The position numbers and the translations under genes were made by a program. Source: JALZKA01 sp963786495 (GTDB taxonomy: Bacteria > Actinomycetota > Thermoleophilia > Solirubrobacterales > 70-9). From it: a stretch of 64,000 bases of DNA. The stretch covers positions 496,001 to 560,000 of the forward strand of contig CAWAZL010000002.1 of the NCBI GenBank assembly GCA_963786495.1, written 5' to 3'. Below the pieces are notes generated by a model. The model searched no databases and was not told the origin of the DNA. It worked only from the letters and a program-made list of their open reading frames with translations. Positions 52,917 through 61,444 of the stretch are shown piece by piece; the first letter of the stretch is position 1, and each line of letters opens with the position of its first letter.

Positions 52917-53816
52917 CTAACCGACTTTTCCGGAAACGTAGTCCTCAGTCCTTTTGTCGCTCGGGTTCGTGAAGATCTTCTCGGTGTCGTCGTACTCGAT
53001 AACGCGGCCCCACCGGTTCTTTTCATCGGAGTCGAGTTCGACGATCAGAAATGCGGTCCGGTCGGAGACTCGGGCCGCCTGCTGCATGTTGTGAGTGACG
53101 ATGACGATCGAGTAGCGATCCTTGAGGTCCATCATCAGATCCTCGATTTTCCCGGTGGAGATGGGGTCCAGGGCGGAGCATGGCTCGTCCATCAGGATCA
53201 CATCGGGCTCGACTGCCATGCACCGGGCGATGCACAGGCGCTGCTGCTGTCCACCCGACATGCCGAACGCGTTGTCTGAGAGGCGATCCTTCACCTCGTC
53301 CCAGAGCGCCGCGCCCTTGAGCGCGTTCTCGACGATTTCGTCCATGTCGCCCTTCATCCCCAGGATCCGGGGTCCGAAGGCGATGTTGTCGTAGATCGAC
53401 TTCGGGAACGGGTTCGGCTTCTGGAAGACCATGCCAATCCGCTTGCGGACCTCGACCGGGTCTACGTCCTTGGCATAGAGGTTTTGGCCGTGGTAGATGA
53501 TGTCGCCATCCACCGTGGCGGAAGGGATCAGGTCGTTCATCCGGTTGAGGCAGCGGATCAGGGTGGACTTGCCGCAACCCGACGGCCCGATCAGCGCAGT
53601 GATGTTGTTCTGGAGGATGTCGAGCGAGACCTCGTCGACGGCGAGCTTGCCTCCGTAGCGCACGCTCACGTCGCGCAGCTCGAAGATCGAGCTGGCGGGA
53701 TGCGCGGGCTTAGGCGCCGACTCGTGGGTCGCGGCCACCGTCTTAGAGAGGTCGAATCCGATCGCCTCCTGTCCCTCGGTTCCCGTTCGGTCCGGTTCGG
53801 TCAACGTCGGTTCCAC
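52917..53816 (-). CDS. pstB: Phosphate ABC transporter ATPase PstB
   Basis: This 299-residue ATPase has Walker A (GPSGCGKSTL), CLNRMNDLIP, the signature MSGGQQQRLCIARCMA, and Walker B (VILMDEPCSALDP). VFQKPNPFPKSIYDNIAFGPR is specific for PstB. It carries an N-terminal extension of about 40 residues before the ABC fold (ELRDVSVRYGG), so the true start might be further in. It powers phosphate uptake with PstCA. Confidence 0.94.
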   Translation of the reverse strand: MEPTLTEPDRTGTEGQEAIGFDLSKTVAATHESAPKPAHPASSIFELRDVSVRYGGKLAVDEVSLDILQNNITALIGPSGCGKSTLIRCLNRMNDLIPSATVDGDIIYHGQNLYAKDVDPVEVRKRIGMVFQKPNPFPKSIYDNIAFGPRILGMKGDMDEIVENALKGAALWDEVKDRLSDNAFGMSGGQQQRLCIARCMAVEPDVILMDEPCSALDPISTGKIEDLMMDLKDRYSIVIVTHNMQQAARVSDRTAFLIVELDSDEKNRWGRVIEYDDTEKIFTNPSDKRTEDYVSGKVG

Positions 53817-53823
53817 CTTGCAC

Positions 53824-54750
53824 CTACCACTTCTGTTCGTATCGATTTCTCAGCCATATGGCGACCGCGTTCATCGCGAGCAAGATGGCCATTAGGACGA
53901 TGATCGCCGCGGCTGCGAGCGGCTTGAAATCCTCGTTGGAGTCCGCGGTCCAGCCAAAGATCTGAATCGGCAGGGCGGAAAAGGTGCCGTCGAAAAGGCT
54001 CGTGCCGGCGTTTGTTGCGAACGCGATCGCGCCGACGACGATCAACGGCGCCGTCTCGCCGATGGCCCGCGAAAGCGCCAGGATCGTGCCGGTGGCGATC
54101 CCCGGGATCGAGGCGGGGAGCACCTGCTTGCGGATCGTCTGCCACTTCGTGGCGCCCAGGGCCATGGAGCCCTCGCGGATCGAGGGCGGCACGGCTCGGA
54201 TCGCCTCGCGGCCAGAGACGATGACCACCGGGAGCACGAGCAAGCCCAGAGTGAGCCCGCCGGCGAACACCACGTTCCCCATGCTGAGCGGACCGCGCAC
54301 GAGGAAGGCCAAGCCAAGCACGCCATAGACGATCGAAGGAACGGCCGCGAGGTTTTGGATATTGATCTCGATGAGGCGGTTGAACCACTTGTCGCGGTCC
54401 GCGTACTCCTCGAGGTAGATGGCGCTCGCGACGCCGACCGGGATGATGAACGCGGCGCAAACGGCCATCAGGTAGAGCGTGCCGGTGATTGCGATTCCGA
54501 TGCCGGAGCTCGACGGGTCGATGCGGGACGGGCCGTCGGTGAAGAAGCCCGGCGAGAGGCTCCCGGCGCCCTCGACGAGGATGTCGATGATCAGCGCGAG
54601 GAGAGTGATGAGCGCGATCCCGAGCAGAAAGATCAAGGCCGCGGCAAAGCCGACCTCGCGAAGCTGGGCTCCGCGCTCGCGGTGGAACGCGGTCCCGGGC
54701 ATCGTGACCTCGATGACGTCCGCGGCGGGCGGAGGCGGAGGCGCGGTCAT
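53824..54750 (-). CDS. pstA: Phosphate ABC transporter permease PstA
   Basis: This 308-residue membrane protein has six predicted helices. FLLGIALITLLALIIDILVEG starts the membrane part, and the family motifs LEEYADRDKWFNRLIEINIQNLAAVPSIVYGVLGLAF (in parts) and ALGATKWQTIRKQVLP are clear. Its start overlaps the pstC stop by 4 bp, so the two are translationally coupled. Confidence 0.93.
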   Translation of the reverse strand: MTAPPPPPAADVIEVTMPGTAFHRERGAQLREVGFAAALIFLLGIALITLLALIIDILVEGAGSLSPGFFTDGPSRIDPSSSGIGIAITGTLYLMAVCAAFIIPVGVASAIYLEEYADRDKWFNRLIEINIQNLAAVPSIVYGVLGLAFLVRGPLSMGNVVFAGGLTLGLLVLPVVIVSGREAIRAVPPSIREGSMALGATKWQTIRKQVLPASIPGIATGTILALSRAIGETAPLIVVGAIAFATNAGTSLFDGTFSALPIQIFGWTADSNEDFKPLAAAAIIVLMAILLAMNAVAIWLRNRYEQKW

Positions 54751-55649
54751 TCGTACACCTGCCTGTATTTGCGGACGAAACGGATCGCGATGGAGTTCAT
54801 CGCGAGGGTGAGGAAGAACAGGATCGTGCCGCAGGCAAAGATCGACTGATATCCGATGGTCCCCGCGGGGTTGTCCCCGTCGGCCGCCGATCCCATGAAG
54901 GTGGTGATCGTCGCGAACCCGTCGCGGGGATCGATGCCAAATGCCGGTTGCAGGCCTGCGGCGAGGAGCACAATCATCGTCTCACCGATGCCTCGCGAGA
55001 CACCGAGGACGATTGCGGCCACGATGCCGGAGAGGGCTGCGGGGAAGACCACGCGAGTCGCGACCTGGCGCTTCGTCGAGCCGAGCCCGTACGCGCCCTC
55101 GCGAAGCCCTTGAGGCACCGCTCTCATCGCGTCTTCGGAGACGGAGGCGATCGTCGGCACGATCATGATCCCCATCACCAGACCGGCGGCGAGGGCGTTG
55201 AAACCCTTCACCTCGATCCCGACGGCCTGAAGCACCTCCGGCGTCACGAACGTGAGCGCGAAGTAGCCGAAGACCACGGTTGGGACGCCGACGAGCACCT
55301 CGAGGACCGGCTTGACGACCTTCCGGACCCTGGGGGTCGCGTACTCGGAGAGGTAGATCGCCGAGGCTAGCCCGATGGGAATCGCCACCAGGACCGCGAT
55401 GCCGGTGATCAGGAAAGTCCCGTTCAGAAGCTGCCAGATCCCGAACTTGGGGTCAGCGTCAAAGAGCGGGCCCCATGAGCCGTCCGTAAAGAACCTCGTG
55501 CCGACCTCCGCGAAGAACGGAATCGATTCGGCGAGGAGCGCGACGACGATCCCGACCGTGGTCAGGATCGAGATCGCGGCGGCGGCGAAGAGGAGGAGGC
55601 GAACCGCCTCCTCCCCCCACCGTCGTCGCTTGAGGGTCAGTTCAGGCAC
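54747..55649 (-). CDS. pstC: Phosphate ABC transporter permease PstC
   Basis: This 300-residue permease shows ISILTTVGIVVALLAESIPFF, LSEYATPRVRKVVKPVLEVLVGVPTVVFGYFAL (in parts) and the EAA-like loop REGAYGLGSTKRQVATRVVFP. It forms the phosphate channel with PstA. Its first codon abuts the pstS stop at 55649. Confidence 0.93.
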   Translation of the reverse strand: MPELTLKRRRWGEEAVRLLLFAAAAISILTTVGIVVALLAESIPFFAEVGTRFFTDGSWGPLFDADPKFGIWQLLNGTFLITGIAVLVAIPIGLASAIYLSEYATPRVRKVVKPVLEVLVGVPTVVFGYFALTFVTPEVLQAVGIEVKGFNALAAGLVMGIMIVPTIASVSEDAMRAVPQGLREGAYGLGSTKRQVATRVVFPAALSGIVAAIVLGVSRGIGETMIVLLAAGLQPAFGIDPRDGFATITTFMGSAADGDNPAGTIGYQSIFACGTILFFLTLAMNSIAIRFVRKYRQVYE

Positions 55650-56617
55650 TAACCCTCCAGAGCCGAGGCCGCCTTGTCGGCCTGCGTCTCGTCCATCGGG
55701 ACGATCAGCGCGGCATCAGCGATCGTGTCGTAGTTATCGACCACGAACTGGACGAATCCGGCCCCGGCCTCATCGGCGAGGAGTTCCGCCGAGGGGTACA
55801 TGTAGAGGGGGCGGGAGAGCGGCGCGTACTCACCCGTCTGGATCGTTGCGGGATCCGGCGCCACGCAGCCGTCTCCCGAGTCGACCGAGACGAGGTTGAG
55901 CTGATCGGCGTTCTGCTCGTAATAGCTGAAGCCGAAGTAGCCGAATCCCGCCTCGTCACCTGCCACGCCGGTGACGAGCTGGTTGTCGTCCTCTGATGCC
56001 TGGTAATCCGAACGGCTCAGGCCCTCCTCACCGTTGATCTCATCGGTGAAGTAATCGAACGTTCCGGAGTCGGTGCCAGGGCCGTAGAGGCTGACCTCAG
56101 CGTCCGGGAGCGGCTCGCCGGTATCCGCGTCGTCACCCAGGTCGGCGTAGCTGGTGACGGAGTCGTCCGTCCATAGCTGCGCGAGCTGGTCGGTTGTGAG
56201 ACAGGAGATCTCGAGACTTGGGCTGGTGGCGATCGCGATCCCGTCGTTGGCGACCTGGACCTCGGTGTACTCGACTCCGCCCTTCTCGCAAAGCGGCACT
56301 TCCTCCGCCTCGTCGATGGGCCGGGACGCGTTCGAGATGTCCGTCTCACCTGCGCAAAAGCGCTCGAAGCCGCCACCTGTGCCGGCGGCGCCTACGCTGA
56401 TCGAAACGTCGGGGTTTTCCCCGTTGAAAAGTTCTGCCGCAGCCTCGGCGAAGGGCTGCACGGTGCTGGAGCCGTCAAGGGCGATTTCGCCGCTGAGACC
56501 GCTGGGGCCCTCGACGTCGCCGGTTGCGTCGGCATCGTCGCCGCACGCGCTCAGGCCTAGGGCAAGGATGCCGCCAAGGCCGGTTGCAATCAGCCAGTTC
56601 TTTGGATTGTTTTTCAT
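55649..56617 (-). CDS. pstS: Phosphate-binding lipoprotein PstS
   Basis: This 322-residue protein has a signal with lipobox (GGILALGLSACGDDADA). The phosphate-binding pattern is present: IALDGSSTVQPFAEAAAELF, GAAGTGGGFERFCAGETDISNASRPI, and YGPGTDSGTFDYF. It captures phosphate outside the cell. A PHO-box-like repeat (56674-56690) lies 57-73 bp upstream, inside the end of the response regulator gene. Confidence 0.94.
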   Translation of the reverse strand: MKNNPKNWLIATGLGGILALGLSACGDDADATGDVEGPSGLSGEIALDGSSTVQPFAEAAAELFNGENPDVSISVGAAGTGGGFERFCAGETDISNASRPIDEAEEVPLCEKGGVEYTEVQVANDGIAIATSPSLEISCLTTDQLAQLWTDDSVTSYADLGDDADTGEPLPDAEVSLYGPGTDSGTFDYFTDEINGEEGLSRSDYQASEDDNQLVTGVAGDEAGFGYFGFSYYEQNADQLNLVSVDSGDGCVAPDPATIQTGEYAPLSRPLYMYPSAELLADEAGAGFVQFVVDNYDTIADAALIVPMDETQADKAASALEG

Positions 56618-56652
56618 GACCCGAAGCGTTCCAGCGCTTCGGGCCGGGGTTG

Positions 56653-57441
56653 TTACCGCGGTGAGTACGTCCTGTGAAAAGGTTGTGAACGCAGATTTGA
56701 ATCGTCCGTCTGCGGCTCAGCCTCGGTCGGCGCGGTATCCGTACGTGCCGAGGGATCGTCGGGCTCGGGCTCGAAGCGGTATCCCACGCCGAAATGCGTG
56801 TGCACGTACGCCCACTCGGGCGACGCCTTCTGAAGCTTCGAGCGAAGCTTGCGGATGAAAACGTCAACGGAGCGGTCGCCGTGGGCCATCGCGTATCCCC
56901 AGACCCGCTGGTAGATGTCTTCCCGCTCGAGCACCTTGCCATTGGCTTGCGCGAGACAATCCAAAAGCTCGAACTCGCGGCGGGTCATGTTGAGGCTGCG
57001 GCCGGCGACGAACGCCTGGAACTGGTCGGGCCGGATCTCGAGCTCGCCCGCTACGACCGGGCCTACTTCGCGGTTGATACGGCCACGGCGACGACGCACG
57101 ATCGCCTCGACGCGAGCGATCACTTCCTCTGGGTGGGCGGGCTTGGTGATCCAATCGTCGGCGCCGTTTCGGAGGCCCCTGACGCGCTGCGCGACAGTCG
57201 AGCCGTGGGAGACGATCACCAGAGCCAGGTCGGGAAGCATCGCGGACACGCGCTCGAGGTAGTCCCAGGCGTTGGCGCCCAGCACGTCGGGGTCGACGAT
57301 CAGGGCGTTCAGCTTCATCGCGACGAGTTCGTCGGCGGGAATCGTGCTCGAAAGCGTCCGGTGCTCCCAACCCGCAGCCTCGAGGCGTTTGCCGAGGACG
57401 CGGACGAAGCCCGAATCAGTATCGATGACAGCGAGGCGCAT
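56653..57441 (-). CDS. PhoB/PhoP-like winged-helix response regulator
   Basis: The receiver domain (residues 1-115) has acidic residues in VIDTDS, a probable phosphoacceptor Asp in LIVDPDVLG, and Lys in WITKPAHPEE. The OmpR-type winged helix follows (LNMTRREFELLDCLAQANGKVLEREDIYQRVWG ... RSVDVFIRKLRSKLQ). I start at ATG 57441 (MRLAVID, AAGG upstream); ATG 57462 is in frame. Its place just upstream of pstSCAB-phoU and the PHO-box-like sites suggest it is the phosphate regulator. No sensor kinase gene is adjacent. The stop is 35 bp before pstS. Confidence 0.88.
   Translation of the reverse strand: MRLAVIDTDSGFVRVLGKRLEAAGWEHRTLSSTIPADELVAMKLNALIVDPDVLGANAWDYLERVSAMLPDLALVIVSHGSTVAQRVRGLRNGADDWITKPAHPEEVIARVEAIVRRRRGRINREVGPVVAGELEIRPDQFQAFVAGRSLNMTRREFELLDCLAQANGKVLEREDIYQRVWGYAMAHGDRSVDVFIRKLRSKLQKASPEWAYVHTHFGVGYRFEPEPDDPSARTDTAPTEAEPQTDDSNLRSQPFHRTYSPR
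56674..56690 (-). promoter_or_regulatory. PHO-box-like direct repeat upstream of pstS
   Basis: On the minus strand the site reads GTTCACAACCTTTTCAC, that is GTTCAC and TTTCAC with 11-bp periodicity, followed 11 bp later by a degenerate third unit (GTACTC). It lies within the last codons of the response regulator gene. Confidence 0.65.
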
Positions 57442-57507
57442 GGTGCCTTGCGGAGAAGTCATGAGCTGCGCTCAATGGTAGGGCGCGAGATGGCCTTGAA
57501 CGGGGCC

Positions 57508-57524
57508 GTTCACAAAGGTTTCAC
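57508..57524 (+). promoter_or_regulatory. PHO-box-like direct repeat upstream of the response regulator
   Basis: The plus strand reads GTTCACAAAGGTTTCAC, with GTTCAC and TTTCAC at 11-bp periodicity. It lies in the divergent promoter region between the response regulator (start 57441) and a small membrane protein gene (start 57581), so it could serve autoregulation, the plus-strand genes, or both. Confidence 0.6.
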
Positions 57525-57580
57525 AGGCAGATTGACGGGATCTTTACGTGAACTGGGCAGAAACGGCCGATGGTTGGGGC

Positions 57581-57818
57581 ATGAGCATCGGAGAAACAGC
57601 GCAGTTCATGTCTGGGCGCCACGGTCGGTGTTGGCGTCGTCTTCGCAGCGCTTCTGGCCTCGACGGCGTCGATCCGCGCTGGTGCGAGCTGGGAGGCCCG
57701 CCACAGGGTTCGAGCGACGGCGTTCGCCTCGTTCGCAGGCATCTCGGGTATCGCGGCGCTCGGTGGGATGGTCCTGGGCGTCATCTGGGTGGTCCTGAGC
57801 TCGCCGCTAGCGATCTAG
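57581..57818 (+). CDS. Small two-helix membrane protein, one frameshift
   Basis: ATG 57581 reads MSIGETAQFMSG, then one extra base near 57615 shifts the frame, and ATVGVGVVFAALLASTASIRAG, ASWEARHRVRATAFASFAGI and ALGGMVLGVIWVVLSSPLAI follow to the stop. Two membrane helices flank a basic loop. I do not recognise the family. It lies downstream of a PHO-box-like site and just upstream of uppP. Confidence 0.5.
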
Positions 57819-57872
57819 CGGCACCGTGGGGCTGGCCACGGGCGGCTGGTTCCAGTACCGTGCCGCGCTGCC

Positions 57873-58698
57873 ATCAACGCGCTCGAAGCAATCGTCCTGG
57901 GGATCATCCAGGGCCTGACGGAGTTCCTGCCGATCTCGTCGTCGGGCCACCTTCTCATCGTGCCCGCATTCGCCGGCTGGGAGGACCCGGGGGCGGCGTT
58001 CACCGCCGTGATCCAGCTGGGGACGATGGCCGCCGTGGTCGTGTACTTCCGCAAGGACCTGGCACGGATCGCCGTCGCGTTCTTGCGCTCGATCAGAGGT
58101 GACCGCTGGCGCTCAGCCGACATCGACGCTCGAATGGGCTGGTACATCGCGCTCGGAACGATCCCGATCAGCGTCGTCGGGCTGGCCCTCTCGGATCAGA
58201 TCGAGGAAGGCGCTCGTTCCCTCTACCTGGCGGGAATTACCCTGATCCTGTTCTCGTTCGTGATGCTCGCCGCCGAGCGCTACGGGCAGCGCCGTCGCGA
58301 GCTGGAAACGATCAACAAGCGCGATGCCCTGGTCATCGGCGGCTTCCAGGCCCTCGCCCTCATTCCGGGAGTCTCGCGCTCCGGTGCCACGATCTCGGCC
58401 GGGTCTGTTCCTCAACTTCGAACGGACATCTGCGGCGCGCTACTCCTTCCTTCTCTCGGTGCCCGCCGTGGTGCTCTCGGGCCTGTATGAGCTGAAGGAG
58501 GTGGGCTCAGGTGACGGGCCTGGCGTGGGGCTGACCCTCCTCTCCACGGTGCTCGCCTTCATCTCCGGCTACATCGCGATCGCGTGGCTCCTGCGCTTCG
58601 TCGCAAACCACTCGATCGGCGCGTTCGTTCCGTACCGCATCGCCCTTGGCGCGCTGGTGATCGTCCTCACGGCGACCGGTGCGATCAGCACCGCATAA
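57873..58698 (+). CDS. uppP: Undecaprenyl-diphosphatase, one frameshift
   Basis: UppP recycles the lipid carrier of peptidoglycan synthesis by removing a phosphate from undecaprenyl diphosphate; BacA of E. coli is the model. Motifs GLTEFLPISSSGHLLIVP and IPGVSRSGATI hold the conserved catalytic residues. The frame shifts near 58402 (one extra T between ISAG and LFLNFERTS) and continues to the stop. No normal start codon precedes INALEAIVLGIIQ in frame; the coordinate is the first codon of family similarity, and another error near 57865 is likely. Confidence 0.85.
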
Positions 58699-58735
58699 CC
58701 CCGAAGGCGGCCGGGTGTTGCCCCTCGCCGGGGGC

Positions 58736-58776
58736 GCGGACATCCTTGTCCGCCCGCCCACCGGACATCCATGTCC
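58736..58776. repeat. Two tandem GGACATCC-type hairpins
   Basis: GCGGACA-TCCT-TGTCCGC (58736-58753) and GGACAT-CC-ATGTCC (58763-58776) lie 9 bp apart, downstream of uppP. They may be terminators or paired REP-like units. Confidence 0.6.
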
Positions 58777-58833
58777 TGGCTATACCCCCGGTGAAGGGCC
58801 AACCACCCGTCCGCCCCGGTAGAGTTCGCTCCG

Positions 58834-59076
58834 ATGCACCGCGTCCGCCTCATCCTGTTTGTCCTTACAGTGTTTTTCCTCACGAGCCCGGTGGCTATGG
58901 CTGCTGATGGTGAGGGGCTGTATGGGCGGACCAATGACAAGGTCATCACGTTCTTCTGCTTCGGCGTGATCATCTTCTTCACGCTGTTCGTGATCTTCGC
59001 GTCGATCCTTCAGAACCGCCTCGAGACCCGCAAGGAGCGGGCTCGCGAAGACATCGAGCGCCTGACCAAGCCGTAG
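58834..59076 (+). CDS. Small membrane protein with signal peptide
   Basis: This 80-residue protein has an N-terminal signal (LILFVLTVFFLTSPVAMA), a short outside loop, one membrane helix (VITFFCFGVIIFFTLFVIFASIL) and a charged cytoplasmic tail (NRLETRKERAREDIERLTKP). I do not recognise a family; its plan resembles small subunits of membrane complexes. Coding status is supported by the clear signal-TM-charged layout. It lies between uppP and a crotonase gene. Confidence 0.65.
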   Translation: MHRVRLILFVLTVFFLTSPVAMAADGEGLYGRTNDKVITFFCFGVIIFFTLFVIFASILQNRLETRKERAREDIERLTKP

Positions 59077-59103
59077 CGGGCGCCCACGTTAAGACTCGCG
59101 CCG

Positions 59104-59892
59104 ATGAGTGAGACGCGATACGAGCGGATCGGAGCGGCTGCGGTCCTGACGATCACCCGCCCCGAGCGCCGCAACGCAGTGGACGCCGCGACCGCGATGG
59201 CGCTCAAGGAGGGCTTCGACGCCTTCGAGAGCGACGACGACGCGCGCGTCCTGATCCTCACTGGCGAGGGGCCGGAGGCTTTCTGCGCCGGCGCTGACCT
59301 GAAAGCGCTGACCGAAGCGGTCGCGGCGGGCATCGACCCGCTCGAGTGGCTGCCCCGGTTCGCCGACGGGCCGCTCGGCTTCAGCCGCCTCCAGGCATCG
59401 AAGCCGACGATCGCCGCGATCTCAGGCTGGTGTCTGGCCGGTGGCCTGGAGCTCGCGCTGTGGTGCGACCTTCGGATCGGAACCGAAGATGCGAAGCTCG
59501 GCTTCACCGAGCGCCGGTTCGGCGTGCCCCTCATCGATGGCGGCACCCAGCGCATGCCGCGCATCGTCGGCATGGGGCGCGCCCTGGAGATGATCCTTAC
59601 CGGGCGTGTCCTGGAAGCGGAAGAGGCTCACTCGTGGGGCCTTCTCAACGAGGTCGTTGCGCCGGGAGCCCATCTCGAGCGCGCGCTGGAGATGGCCGAG
59701 GGCCTGGCCGCCTTCCCGCAGACGACGATGCTCTCGGACCGCAAGGCAGCGCTCGAGGGGATCGGCATGACCTTCACCGAGGGGATCGCGCACGAGGCAG
59801 AACTCGGGCGCGCGTCGGTCGAGACGGGCACCAAGGGCGCAGCGCGCTTCGCCTCCGGCGAGGGCCGCGGCGGTTCCGGCACCGGCGTCTAG
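59104..59892 (+). CDS. Enoyl-CoA hydratase/isomerase (crotonase family)
   Basis: This 262-residue protein has the crotonase fold. The first oxyanion-hole segment is AFCAGADLKAL and the second is GWCLAGGLELALWCDLRIG, with KLGFTERRFGVPLIDGG downstream. The usual first catalytic Glu position is replaced in the context GGLELALW, and PLIDGGTQR rather than PGxGGTQ suggests a hydratase/isomerase variant. The substrate is unknown. Its stop overlaps the stop of the convergent permease gene. Confidence 0.85.
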   Translation: MSETRYERIGAAAVLTITRPERRNAVDAATAMALKEGFDAFESDDDARVLILTGEGPEAFCAGADLKALTEAVAAGIDPLEWLPRFADGPLGFSRLQASKPTIAAISGWCLAGGLELALWCDLRIGTEDAKLGFTERRFGVPLIDGGTQRMPRIVGMGRALEMILTGRVLEAEEAHSWGLLNEVVAPGAHLERALEMAEGLAAFPQTTMLSDRKAALEGIGMTFTEGIAHEAELGRASVETGTKGAARFASGEGRGGSGTGV

Positions 59893-60706
59893 GTACGCGC
59901 CAGCAGCGGCGAGATGAGCGCGGCGGCCGCAAAGGTCGCCACCGCCGCGAGAGCGATCGAGGCCCCGGCCGCGAGCTCCAAGTAATAGCTCGCGTAAAGG
60001 CCCGCCAGACCGGCAGCAACTCCCAGGACGGCGGCGAGGACCAGACTCGGCCCCAGCCCACGGGCAAAGCGGAGAGCCGCGGCACCAGGAGCCAAGAGCA
60101 TCGCCACCACGAGCAGGTTCCCCAGCGCTCCGACCGCAACGAGCGTCGCCGCGGCAAGAAGCACGAGCAACGCAAGCTCAGCGCCCTGCGGGCTCACCCC
60201 GAGGCTCCGCGCCGCCTGCTTGTCGAAGCCGCCCAGGGCGAGCGGGCGGTGAAGAGCGGTGAGGGCGACGATGGACCCGAGTGCCAGCGCACCGGTGGCG
60301 ACGAGATCGCCCGAAGAGACGCTGAGCGGGTCCCCGAAGAGGATCTCGCCCAGCCGAGCCGGCACTTCCGGGCGCAGGGCCAGGAGCACGCCCGCCCCGA
60401 ACAGCGTGGTCACGACCACCGCGATCGCGGTGTCGGAGCCCACGCGGCGCTCACGGCCGGCCAGGGCGATCGCCACCGCGGCGACGATGAGGCCGCCACC
60501 GGCTCCGATCAAGAGGGGCACCCCGGCGAGGGAGGCGACCACCAAGCCCGGCAGCGCCGCATGAGCCAGGGACTCGGCCGAATAGCTCTGCCGGAAGAGG
60601 ACGAGCCAGACACCCAACGGCCCGCACACGATCCCGAGCAGCGCAACCTCGGCCAGCGCCCGGCGCCCGATCTCGCCGGCGAACGGATCTGTAGCCAGTC
60701 CAGCAC
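59889..60706 (-). CDS. Zinc/manganese-type ABC transporter permease, N-terminal frameshift
   Basis: This ZnuB/AztB-like permease has the family core QSYSAESLAHAALPGLVVASLAG, GSDTAIAVVVTTLFG and LVVAMLLAPGAAALRFARG. The natural start seems to be GTG 60706, directly after the ATPase stop, giving VLDWL; the frame then needs one missing base near 60690 to reach DPFAGEIGRRALAEVALLG, which matches how family members begin. Without this, the first usable codon would be GTG 60629, inside the first helix. Confidence 0.8.
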
Positions 60707-61444
60707 TTAGTGGTGGTGGTGCTGGACGACTACCGCCTTGCCGCCACCGGGAAGCGTGATCATCTCGCCGCCGTAGGTCCGCTCGAGCGTCTCTGCGTCC
60801 AGGACCGACGGCGGGCCGTAGGCGATCTGGCGGCGATTGATGCAGAGCACGCGGTCGGCCTCTTGGGCGTCGTTGATGTCGTGCGTTGCGACCAGGATCG
60901 CGCGGCCCGTCTCCTTCAGGTCCGCCAGGACACGGCCGACTCTCGATGCCGAAGCGCGGTCGAGCCCGCCGAGCGGCTCGTCCAGGAGGAGCACCCGCGC
61001 CTCGCGGGCCAGGGCCCGGGCGATGAGCACGCGCTGGCGCTGGCCGCCCGAAAGCTCCCCGAAAAGCGTCCCTGCCTCAGCCTCGAGGCCGACCAGCTCG
61101 AGCGCCTCCTGGGCGCGGCGGCGGCTGGCGAGGGGTAAGCGGCGGTACCAGGGCGCATCGGCATACGTGCCCATCGCGGCGACATCGAGCGCCGAGACTG
61201 GGAAGTCGAGCCGCGCGCGCTCGGTCTGCGGCACGTAGGCAACGCGGCCCTTGATCTCGACGGCGCCAGACCGCCGGGGGAGCTCGCCAAGGAGCGCTCT
61301 GAAGAAGCTCGTCTTGCCGCCTCCGTTGGGCCCGAGGACAGCGACGATCTGACCGGCGTCCACGTGGAGGTCGATCTCAGAGATCGCATCCGATCGCGGT
61401 CCGTAACCGCCGCGAAGGCCGGCTGTGGTGACCAGCGCGGTCAT
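60707..61444 (-). CDS. znuC: Zinc/manganese-type ABC transporter ATPase
   Basis: This 245-residue ATPase has Walker A (GPNGGGKTSF, with Gly-Gly before Lys), YVPQTE in the Q-loop, the signature LSGGQRQRVLIARALA, Walker B (VLLLDEPLGGLD) and THDINDAQEADRV. It ends in QHHHH, a short natural histidine tail that may sense metal. Its start overlaps the stop of the second permease by 4 bp. It powers metal uptake with the two permeases. Confidence 0.9.
   Translation of the reverse strand: MTALVTTAGLRGGYGPRSDAISEIDLHVDAGQIVAVLGPNGGGKTSFFRALLGELPRRSGAVEIKGRVAYVPQTERARLDFPVSALDVAAMGTYADAPWYRRLPLASRRRAQEALELVGLEAEAGTLFGELSGGQRQRVLIARALAREARVLLLDEPLGGLDRASASRVGRVLADLKETGRAILVATHDINDAQEADRVLCINRRQIAYGPPSVLDAETLERTYGGEMITLPGGGKAVVVQHHHH

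Noticed and set aside
60710..60723. The QHHHH end of the zinc transporter ATPase as an engineered tag
   Set aside because: It is four histidines in a natural reading frame within an intact operon. Short His tails occur in metal-transport ATPases.
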